DNA of 5,787 bases from positions 1-5,787 of the forward strand of contig CAZOXG010000037.1 in assembly GCA_964583845.1 (NCBI GenBank), in the 5' to 3' direction. Of the stretch, positions 1 to 5,319 are shown one piece after another. Position numbers and translations under genes: made by a program. Under the pieces are notes generated by a model. It was not told the origin of the DNA, searched no databases, and worked only from the letters and a program-made list of their open reading frames with translations. Position 1 is the stretch's first letter; each line of letters starts with the position of its first letter. The stretch is from JBAWVR01 sp964583845. GTDB lineage: Bacteria > Patescibacteriota > Minisyncoccia > Phycocordibacterales > GWA1-40-21.

Positions 1-12
1 GCATACAATATA

Positions 13-1059
13 CTATATACTATCTATCGCCCTCCATACTTCCGGATTTTCTTTACCCAACACCCATGCTGAGAAACCTCGATAACCATTCTTTTCCATT
101 AAATCTAGCTTACTCGCCATGCTTTTTTGATCATCGTGCCAAACAATATATTTTTTATTGTTAAAAGAATATTTTAAAAATGAAGCTTGTAGTCCTTCGT
201 CAAAGCCCTCAACTGTTTTAAAATTATCACGTAAATATTGCAGCTGAGGAAAACCGCCTCCTAAATTAACTTTTTTCTTAGAAGCTTCAGACCAACCCCA
301 ATAGTAAAAAGGTACACCAAGAGATATCTTTTCATTAGGTACCTTTTTAACTTTTAGATATTCAGTTACGGCGGTTATGTATGGAATAGAAGCCACTGGA
401 CCCTTAGAATTTGGGTCATCATAAGTCATCACACTAATAAAATCGACAGATTTGGCCAATCTTTCATAATCGAAAGCGCCACTCCAGTTTTTATAAAAAT
501 CAGTTATTTTGTCATCCGTTCTCATCACCGCAGCAATACTTAAAATCAATTTTTTTTTCTTAAAAGCCACAGAGGTTTTTTCTACAAATTTACTATATAG
601 TTCTCGGTCTTTATAATTTATATGCTCAAAATCAAATTGCCAGCCAATGAAATTATTTTTCTGTGCTTCACTAATAAAAAAATTAATTATCCTATTTTGG
701 GTTGCTGGAGGAGCCACTAACATTTTATGAATAATAGCCTGGCTAAAATCAGCATTCGTCACCAGTGGCATTATTTTAATATTGTTTTCAGTGGCCACTT
801 TTATTATGCCCGCCGGTACGAATCCAAAAGTTTTTAAATTTACAGTTATTCTATAGGATTGTGGCGCAATGACATCTATTGACTTAACATTGTTTTTAAA
901 ACTTTCCAATCCAGCCTTTCCATCTACAATGTAAAAAAGCTTTTCAAAGTTATTAGTCTGAGCTGAAACTGGTGCAACTAGAAAAATCGAGCAAATACCA
1001 ATTGCCAAGAACGAAAATATAGTTACAAAGCGCCATTTTTTAAACAACTCTAGTTTCAT
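13..1059 (-). CDS. Exported glycoside hydrolase family 18 protein (YaaH/chitinase-like)
   Basis: This 348-aa protein probably hydrolyses beta-1,4 bonds next to N-acetylglucosamine, in peptidoglycan or a chitin-like polymer, outside the membrane. Residues 1-33 form a signal peptide: a basic start (KKWR), a hydrophobic core and a VSA/Q cleavage site. The GH18 barrel follows. GWQFDFE at 139-145 is the active-site strand, with catalytic acid E145 and supporting D143. MTYD at 211-214 supplies the conserved Tyr and Asp. FYYWGW at 251-256 and GFSAWVLGKENPEVW near 328-342 match the late barrel strands typical of the family. The first two Asp of the classical DxxDxDxE motif are replaced (I138 and Q141), as happens in YaaH-like branches. 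No LysM or other binding domain is visible. The ATG fits a good signal peptide. The gene diverges from the 1191 gene. The family call is firm; the substrate is unknown. Confidence 0.9.
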   Translation of the reverse strand: MKLELFKKWRFVTIFSFLAIGICSIFLVAPVSAQTNNFEKLFYIVDGKAGLESFKNNVKSIDVIAPQSYRITVNLKTFGFVPAGIIKVATENNIKIMPLVTNADFSQAIIHKMLVAPPATQNRIINFFISEAQKNNFIGWQFDFEHINYKDRELYSKFVEKTSVAFKKKKLILSIAAVMRTDDKITDFYKNWSGAFDYERLAKSVDFISVMTYDDPNSKGPVASIPYITAVTEYLKVKKVPNEKISLGVPFYYWGWSEASKKKVNLGGGFPQLQYLRDNFKTVEGFDEGLQASFLKYSFNNKKYIVWHDDQKSMASKLDLMEKNGYRGFSAWVLGKENPEVWRAIDSI

Positions 1060-1070
1060 AAATTATTGTC

Positions 1071-1076
1071 AGTATA
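1071..1076 (-). promoter_or_regulatory. Candidate -10 box for the GH18 gene
   Basis: Read on the minus strand, TATACT differs from TATAAT at one base and ends 11 nt before the ATG. It would give a leader of only about 5 nt. No good -35 box lies 16-18 nt upstream (the nearest, TTGCTA, is 19 nt away), so the call is tentative. No Shine-Dalgarno sequence precedes the ATG. Confidence 0.35.
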
Positions 1077-1114
1077 TAACCAACTAGAACAAGTTTAGCA
1101 AAAATAATAACAAT

Positions 1115-1143
1115 TTAACAGCAAGGTTCATTAGTGATATAAT
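1115..1143 (+). promoter_or_regulatory. Sigma70-type promoter for the 1191-2097 gene pair
   Basis: TTAACA (1115-1120; one mismatch to TTGACA) is followed by a 17-nt spacer and a perfect TATAAT (1138-1143). An extended -10 TG sits at 1135-1136. Transcription should start near 1150, leaving a leader of about 40 nt that is A/T-rich and has no Shine-Dalgarno close to the ATG at 1191. Confidence 0.8.
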
Positions 1144-1190
1144 ACAGTCCTAAAGGTTATTTAATAATTTTAACAATAAAACAAAAATAT

Positions 1191-1829
1191 ATGAAAAAAA
1201 TGTCTATTCTTTCGGTTATAGCTCTTTCACTGACTATCGTTCTACCATTGCAGGCGGTCTTTGCTGATACCGCTACCCCTACCCCGACTCTTTACGGTGA
1301 GAAAAGAGTTGAAGCAATTAAAAATAAAATTGATAAAAACGAAGCTCGAGGTGAAGAACTAAAAGCACGTTTGGCTTCCACCACAGAAAAGGTAGAACAA
1401 AAACAAGAAAAACGTAATGATACTGCCGAGAAAGTCATGAAAAAAGCTAGTGAAGTTGCGACCATAAATTTCTCACGTTCTATTGATCAATTAAACATTT
1501 TAGTTACTCGTATTAATACTCAGATTTCAAAGTTTGAAACCAAGGGTGATGTTATGACCACTTCCAAGACAGCTTTGGCAGACGCTCAAACAAAAATTAC
1601 CACTGCTTCTACCAGTCTAGCTAGTTTAATTACCTATATTGATAGTCAAAAAATTACGGCTCAAAATCGTCAGGCTGTAATGAAAGACATTCGTGCTAAA
1701 AGTGAAATTGTAAAAAAGACCGTCAAAGATGCTCACAATTCCCTAGTTAAAGTCTTGAGTGCTATAAAGAATGAGGCTGGTAAGAACACCGCGACCGCCA
1801 CTACTACAGCGACAACTACCCAGCGATAA
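1191..1829 (+). CDS. Exported helical/coiled-coil protein, function unknown
   Basis: This 212-aa protein is not assigned to a named family. Residues 1-25 are a signal peptide (MKKM start, hydrophobic core, cleavage after VFA). A short Pro/Thr stretch (TATPTPT) follows. Residues of about 35-195 are rich in Lys, Glu, Gln, Ala and Thr with few aromatics, which suggests long amphipathic helices. The first part (40-85) is very highly charged; the second (about 95-195) has heptad-like spacing of Leu/Ile. The C-terminus is a Thr/Ala tail (ATATTTATTT). The protein should be released or held outside the membrane as a helical rod; a structural or envelope role is inference. It is the first gene of a likely two-gene operon, with the next ATG 28 nt after its stop. 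The ATG at 1191 is chosen because the signal peptide starts there. From memory, similar small exported helical proteins are common in Parcubacteria. Confidence 0.75.
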   Translation: MKKMSILSVIALSLTIVLPLQAVFADTATPTPTLYGEKRVEAIKNKIDKNEARGEELKARLASTTEKVEQKQEKRNDTAEKVMKKASEVATINFSRSIDQLNILVTRINTQISKFETKGDVMTTSKTALADAQTKITTASTSLASLITYIDSQKITAQNRQAVMKDIRAKSEIVKKTVKDAHNSLVKVLSAIKNEAGKNTATATTTATTTQR

Positions 1830-1857
1830 ATAATAATTATTAAATAAATAAAAAACT

Positions 1858-2097
1858 ATGAACGAAGAAACACAAAAAGGCACGATGGGTACTTCAATTG
1901 GTATCATTATCGTGGTTCTCCTCCTAATTATCGGTGGTGTATATTTCTACGGTTCTAAAGTAGAAAAGGTGGTTAATGCTCCAAAAACTGAGCAAGTTGA
2001 AACACCAATCCAAGTCGTTGATAATCTTAACACTATTGAGTCCGATCTTAGCGCTATAGACACAACTGCAGGATTAGATGAAACTGCCATTAAGTAG
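1858..2097 (+). CDS. Small single-pass membrane protein, function unknown
   Basis: This 79-aa protein has a short polar start, one strongly hydrophobic helix at residues of about 13-31 (GTSIGIIIVVLLLIIGGVYF) and an acidic tail of about 45 residues. The tail ends in a segment of the form NLNTIESDLSAIDTT. No enzyme motif is present. From memory, short Parcubacteria proteins with one helix and a tail ending in IExDLxxxD-type segments are frequent, and none has a known role. The gene follows the exported coiled-coil protein after a 28-nt A/T-rich gap without a Shine-Dalgarno or internal terminator, so the two are probably co-transcribed and may act together at the membrane. A strong terminator begins 20 nt after the stop. 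Membrane orientation cannot be decided from the charges. Confidence 0.65.
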   Translation: MNEETQKGTMGTSIGIIIVVLLLIIGGVYFYGSKVEKVVNAPKTEQVETPIQVVDNLNTIESDLSAIDTTAGLDETAIK

Positions 2098-2116
2098 AAG
2101 GTAAATGCAATTGTAC

Positions 2117-2153
2117 AAAACTGCCAAACGTATAAGTCTGGCGGTTTTTATTT
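2117..2153 (+). terminator. Rho-independent terminator of the 1191-2097 operon
   Basis: AAAACTGCCA (2117-2126) pairs with TGGCGGTTTT (2139-2148), with one G-T pair and a 12-nt loop. The T-rich run TTTTTATTT (2145-2153) follows. It lies 20 nt after the stop of the 79-aa gene. Confidence 0.8.
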
Positions 2154-2171
2154 GACATATTTTACGCACTA

Positions 2172-2193
2172 AAAGAGATGCTCAAATCTCTTT
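2172..2193. repeat. Inverted repeat overlapping the -35 box (possible operator)
   Basis: AAAGAGAT (2172-2179) and ATCTCTTT (2186-2193) form a perfect 8-bp inverted repeat around a 6-nt centre. The right arm runs into the -35 box TTGACA at 2192-2197, which is where a dimeric repressor would block RNA polymerase. It lacks a G/C-rich stem and a long T run, so a terminator is unlikely. Operator function is inference. Confidence 0.45.
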
Positions 2194-2220
2194 GACATTA
2201 TTACTATTTTATGCTATTAT
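2192..2220 (+). promoter_or_regulatory. Strong sigma70-type promoter of the 608-aa gene
   Basis: A perfect TTGACA (2192-2197), a 17-nt spacer and TATTAT (2215-2220; one mismatch to TATAAT) with an extended -10 TG at 2212-2213. Transcription should start near 2227, giving a leader of about 54 nt. An orphan TTGACA at 2152-2157 has no -10 partner. Confidence 0.8.
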
Positions 2221-2230
2221 TAACAACGAA

Positions 2231-2252
2231 ATCTTCAGGCGTTTCTGAAGAT
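2231..2252 (+). repeat. 5' leader hairpin / second inverted repeat
   Basis: ATCTTCAG (2231-2238) pairs perfectly with CTGAAGAT (2245-2252) around a 6-nt loop. It begins a few bases after the predicted transcription start. A hairpin here could protect the 5' end of the mRNA, or the DNA palindrome could be an operator. It leaves the Shine-Dalgarno exposed, so translation blocking is unlikely. Confidence 0.5.
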
Positions 2253-2266
2253 AAATTGCAACTTGT

Positions 2267-2273
2267 AAAGGAG
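2267..2273 (+). promoter_or_regulatory. Strong Shine-Dalgarno of the 608-aa gene
   Basis: AAAGGAG ends 7 nt before the ATG at 2281, a near-ideal Shine-Dalgarno and spacing. It fixes the start of the 608-aa gene. None of the other complete genes in the window has a comparable site. Confidence 0.85.
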
Positions 2274-2280
2274 AGCTAAC

Positions 2281-4107
2281 ATGAATGCGTTTCTTCTGGC
2301 CTTACTAGTGTCTGTCATCGGTGTCATTCCCTGTGTTACCAAACCCAAACGTGCGGTCGGCATTGGTCTCGCCGGCTTTCTTCTGTCCTGGTGGGCAATC
2401 TATGCCAACAACCCAACCCTTGCCACGCCATTCTTTGGCGGGTGTGGAACATCAGTGTTATTAATGTGGATAATCTCCGGTATCGCTTCAGCCTTTGATT
2501 GTGATCGTTACGGGCGATACGAAACCGACGAGTTTAATTGGAGTAGCCCTTGGTTACTGATTCCAATCTTGGGCATTTGTGCCTTTGTTGGACGCGGGTG
2601 TGGACAATCTGGGTGTTTCCGCCAAGCTGAATATTCGGCCTTACTCGGCGAAGTTGAAAAACGCGAGTGGACGCAAGATATTCAGCCCAAGGATCCGAAA
2701 CACGTTCGTCTTGTCCCACCTGAGCTGGCCAAATATTTGGCAACAAAACAGCTTGGGGAAATTCCCGGTGTTGTCGGTAGCCAGTTTGAGGTGGGACATC
2801 TCACCCTGCAGACCATTAATGGCGAGCTGTGGTATGTTGCCCCACTGGAGTATAAGTCCTTCAGTGCTTGGACAGCTTCCAAAGCCTCTCCAGGTTTCGT
2901 TATGGTGCACGGTGAGGATCCGAAGCATCCGGTCGTCATGAAAATGGACCGGAAGTTCCGGTTTATGGAAAGTGCCTTCTTCGGCGACAACCTCGAAAGA
3001 AAATTGTGGGGGAAGTACAAAAACTATATCCTCCGTGATTACACTTTTGAGATCGATGAAAACGGCAAAGCTTGGTGGACAGTTACTGCCACCGAACCGA
3101 CCATTGGCTGGAACGGCGAAGTAGTCAAGGGTGTTATCACCCTGGACCCAGAGACTGGTGCCGACGAGTTCTACGAGATTGGCAAATTCCCCGCTTGGGT
3201 TGATCGGGTTTTCCCGAGAGATCTGGTTGAGGATTACATCCAATACCGTGGTAAATTCGTTGGCGGTTGGATCAATAGCTGGTGGGGCAAGAAGGACATG
3301 TATGAAGCTGAAAAGCCGAGTATTGCCTTCACCTCCGATGGTAGTCCTTGCTGGGTAACTGGCATAACTTCCATCAACGAAAACGACACTTCAGTCGTCG
3401 GTCTAATTTACACAAACACCCGGACAGGTAAAAGTGTCCAGTATCATGTGTCAGGTGGCACCGAAGAAGCCATCATCAAGCTTGTGGATAGTAAGGTTGA
3501 ATACCGCAAACTTCACGGCAGCGGTTGCCAACTCTACAATATCTACGGGGCGAGAACCGCGATTGTTCCGATTCTAGGAACAAATCACAGTTTCCAAGGT
3601 GTGGCGATGGTTGATGTCGCCAATATGCAACTCGCGGTCGGAGACGACATCGAGAGTGCTTTAAGGCAATATCAAAAGACCTTTGTCCAAAGTGGTCAGA
3701 AAATCGCTCCTGAAAAGGAACGCGAAATTAAGACCGTCCAAGGCAAGGTCGGACGATTCGTCCAGGAAGTGCGTGGTGGGGAGACAACCTACTTCATTTA
3801 CCTGGAAAATGTTCCGCACTTATTCTCAGGTTTTGATGTTTCGGAAAAACTCCGAATTACCAGAGAGGGCGATCTGGTGAGAATTGGCTACTGCGATTCC
3901 ACCGAGGATGTCTTCCCCTTGATTAACTTTGACAACTTGAGTGTTATACTCAAGGAATCTGAGAACCAAAAAACTCTGAGGCAAACAGTTACCGAGCGGC
4001 AGCAAAAAGTTCAAGCTGAGTCCAGCGTCAAAAACGCCAAGGCCGAGGTGGAGAACATGACGCCAGAGGAACTCCAAGAACTCATAAAGCTCCGAAAGAA
4101 GAAATAA
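2281..4107 (+). CDS. Large membrane-anchored protein of unknown function (608 aa)
   Basis: I cannot name this protein. Four predicted membrane helices lie at residues of about 3-20, 25-42, 50-72 and 89-105, and Cys-rich turns follow (C107, C112). Residues of about 130-470 form a large soluble region rich in Trp, Tyr, Gly and Asp. It has strand-like segments and repeated phrases such as FEIDENGKAWWTV (256-268), GVITLDPETG (284-293), PAWVDRVFP (304-312) and, later, GLIYTNTRTG (374-383) and SGGTEEA (391-397). The two D/N-x-x-T-G turns suggest repeated beta units, loosely PepSY-like, but this is inference. Residues of about 484-556 look like a small OB-type beta domain. The last 50 residues are a Lys/Glu/Gln helix. 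From memory, similar proteins of unknown role occur in other bacteria and large phages. The ATG is set by AAAGGAG 7 nt upstream. Sampled GC is about 50%, against 25-40% in its neighbours, and the gene has its own promoter and terminator, which suggests transfer. Confidence 0.85.
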   Translation: MNAFLLALLVSVIGVIPCVTKPKRAVGIGLAGFLLSWWAIYANNPTLATPFFGGCGTSVLLMWIISGIASAFDCDRYGRYETDEFNWSSPWLLIPILGICAFVGRGCGQSGCFRQAEYSALLGEVEKREWTQDIQPKDPKHVRLVPPELAKYLATKQLGEIPGVVGSQFEVGHLTLQTINGELWYVAPLEYKSFSAWTASKASPGFVMVHGEDPKHPVVMKMDRKFRFMESAFFGDNLERKLWGKYKNYILRDYTFEIDENGKAWWTVTATEPTIGWNGEVVKGVITLDPETGADEFYEIGKFPAWVDRVFPRDLVEDYIQYRGKFVGGWINSWWGKKDMYEAEKPSIAFTSDGSPCWVTGITSINENDTSVVGLIYTNTRTGKSVQYHVSGGTEEAIIKLVDSKVEYRKLHGSGCQLYNIYGARTAIVPILGTNHSFQGVAMVDVANMQLAVGDDIESALRQYQKTFVQSGQKIAPEKEREIKTVQGKVGRFVQEVRGGETTYFIYLENVPHLFSGFDVSEKLRITREGDLVRIGYCDSTEDVFPLINFDNLSVILKESENQKTLRQTVTERQQKVQAESSVKNAKAEVENMTPEELQELIKLRKKK

Positions 4108-4116
4108 AAACCAATA

Positions 4117-4165
4117 GACAGTGAAAGGCTGTCCGCGGGAAGGTACATTTACCTTCCCGTTTTTT
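4117..4165 (+). terminator. Rho-independent terminator of the 608-aa gene
   Basis: CGGGAAGGTA (4136-4145) pairs perfectly with TACCTTCCCG (4150-4159) around CATT, followed by six T (4160-4165). A smaller hairpin, GACAG (4117-4121) with CTGTC (4129-4133), sits just upstream. The main stem starts 28 nt after the stop codon and should insulate tig from the cassette. Confidence 0.9.
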
Positions 4166-4176
4166 ATTTTAAATAC

Positions 4177-4205
4177 TGGACAAAAAACGTGTTCCCTATT
4201 AGACT
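4177..4205 (+). promoter_or_regulatory. Candidate promoter for tig, possibly leaderless
   Basis: TGGACA (4177-4182), a 17-nt spacer and TAGACT (4200-4205; four of six matches) make a moderate promoter. Its transcript would start at about 4212-4213, on the ATG of tig. The gene needs a promoter here because a strong terminator ends at 4165. The -10 box is weak, so confidence is low. Confidence 0.35.
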
Positions 4206-4212
4206 GTGGGCT

Positions 4213-5262
4213 ATGTCACACAAAATAAACAAAACAAATAAGCTTAAAAACTCCGAGTTGGAAATCGAGGCGGAACTCGCCTATGAAGCGGTCGCTGCTA
4301 AACGTAATGAGGCCATCGCTCAAATCCAAAAGGGTTTAAATCTCCCTGGTTTTAGAGTTGGTCACGTACCAGAAAATATTATCGTCAGTAAAATTGGTGA
4401 GCTAGCTATTATTGAAGAGGCGGCTGAAATGGCTTTGCAAGGTGCAGTTGCTACCATTATAGAAGAAGGTAAATACCAATATTTAGGCCAGCCTCAAGTT
4501 TCAATCACTAAAATCGCTATAGACTCACCTGTTGAATTCAAAGTCAGACTCATCCTCTTACCAGAAATCAAACTTTGTGATTATCAAAAAACCGCTTCTG
4601 GCTGGAACGCCAAAAGATCAGCTAGTTTTGAGGCGACTGAACAAGAAATTGAAGATGGAATTTTGAAAATTCGTCAAACTTATGCTCAACATTTTCACAC
4701 TCATGCCGAGGGCGAGGAGCACAAAGAAGGTGAAGAACTTCCTCTTCCCGAGCTTAATGAAGAGTTGCTAAAAAAACTTGGAGACTTCAAAGACATAGAA
4801 GATTTTAAAGTTAAGGTTAAGGAAACAATTCTGAAAGAAAAAGAATTGCGTGAAAAAGAAAAAAATCGCTTAGCTATTATCGAAGATATAATCAAAAATT
4901 CAGAGATTGAATTACCTCAAGTCTTGATTGAAATTGAATTGGATAAAATGCAGGCTCAATTCCAAGACGATATCAGTCGCTATGGCATGAAGACTGAAGA
5001 TTATCTAAAACACTTGGGTAAAAAATTGGAAGATTTGCGCAAAGAATGGACTACCGATGCCGAAAAACGCGCTAAATTACAGCTCATCTTGAACAAGATT
5101 GCCGACACAGAAAAGATTGAACCAGAAGCTGAAAAAATGGAAGCTGAGATTAAAAATCTTCTCGCTTATTACAAAGAAGCCAAAGAAGATCGCGTTCGCG
5201 CTTATGTCTTAATGACCATGACCAACGAAAAAGTTTTCGAATGGCTAGAAAATCAGAAATAA
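4213..5262 (+). CDS. tig: Trigger factor lacking the PPIase domain
   Basis: Trigger factor is the ribosome-bound chaperone that holds nascent chains at the exit tunnel. From the ATG at 4213 the protein is 349 aa. The ribosome-docking signature GFRVGHVP is at residues 46-53, close to its place in the E. coli protein (43-50). This favours this ATG over an in-frame GTG at 4189, which would add MFPIRLWA. Residues of about 1-125 are the ribosome-binding domain, ending in the LPEIKL strand. The central FKBP-type isomerase domain (usually about 100 aa) is absent. In its place is a short linker with a His/Glu-rich patch (HFHTHAEGEEHKEGEE, about 160-175). The helical C-terminal chaperone domain runs from about 178 to 349, starting with LPELNEELLKKLG. 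The usual length is about 430 aa, so the shortfall matches the missing domain. The reading frame is intact, so this is a genuine short form. The neighbours are not the clpP/clpX often found after tig. Confidence 0.92.
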   Translation: MSHKINKTNKLKNSELEIEAELAYEAVAAKRNEAIAQIQKGLNLPGFRVGHVPENIIVSKIGELAIIEEAAEMALQGAVATIIEEGKYQYLGQPQVSITKIAIDSPVEFKVRLILLPEIKLCDYQKTASGWNAKRSASFEATEQEIEDGILKIRQTYAQHFHTHAEGEEHKEGEELPLPELNEELLKKLGDFKDIEDFKVKVKETILKEKELREKEKNRLAIIEDIIKNSEIELPQVLIEIELDKMQAQFQDDISRYGMKTEDYLKHLGKKLEDLRKEWTTDAEKRAKLQLILNKIADTEKIEPEAEKMEAEIKNLLAYYKEAKEDRVRAYVLMTMTNEKVFEWLENQK

Positions 5263-5275
5263 TTTTAACAAATAA

Positions 5276-5319
5276 AAAGCCAGCAATTTCACTCTGCGAA
5301 ATTGCTGGCTTTGTTATTT
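5276..5319. terminator. Bidirectional terminator between tig and the convergent gene
   Basis: AAAGCCAGCAATTTC (5276-5290) pairs perfectly over 15 bp with GAAATTGCTGGCTTT (5298-5312) around a 7-nt loop. On the plus strand it is followed by GTTATTT. On the minus strand the stem ends in T and continues TTATTTG, giving a good T tract. It begins 13 nt after the tig stop and 5 nt after the stop of the minus-strand gene. Confidence 0.9.

Noticed and set aside
2151..2200. Direct repeat TTTGACAT at 2151 and 2191 as a tandem promoter
   Set aside because: The upstream copy has no -10 box at 15-19 nt. An 8-base match in A/T-rich DNA is weak evidence for duplication.
2579..2941. 120-aa plus-strand frame, with others at 3131-3358 and 3683-3880
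   Set aside because: These are out-of-frame shadows of the 608-aa gene, with no start signals or family features.
2641..3243. 200-aa open frame on the minus strand inside the 608-aa gene
   Set aside because: It is fully antisense to a gene with clear promoter, Shine-Dalgarno and terminator, has no recognisable domain, and is expected by chance in a GC-richer coding region.
2144..4170. GTTTTTATTT-like strings at both ends of the cassette as attachment-site repeats
   Set aside because: Both are the T tails of terminators, so the similarity is expected without site-specific insertion.
4189..4212. GTG at 4189 as the start of trigger factor
   Set aside because: The extra MFPIRLWA does not resemble a trigger factor N-terminus. 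The ATG at 4213 places GFRxGxxP at the expected distance from the start.
4701..4895. 64-aa Ser/Phe-rich minus-strand frame inside tig
   Set aside because: It is the antisense of Lys/Glu-rich codons in trigger factor, which gives Ser/Phe-rich nonsense protein.
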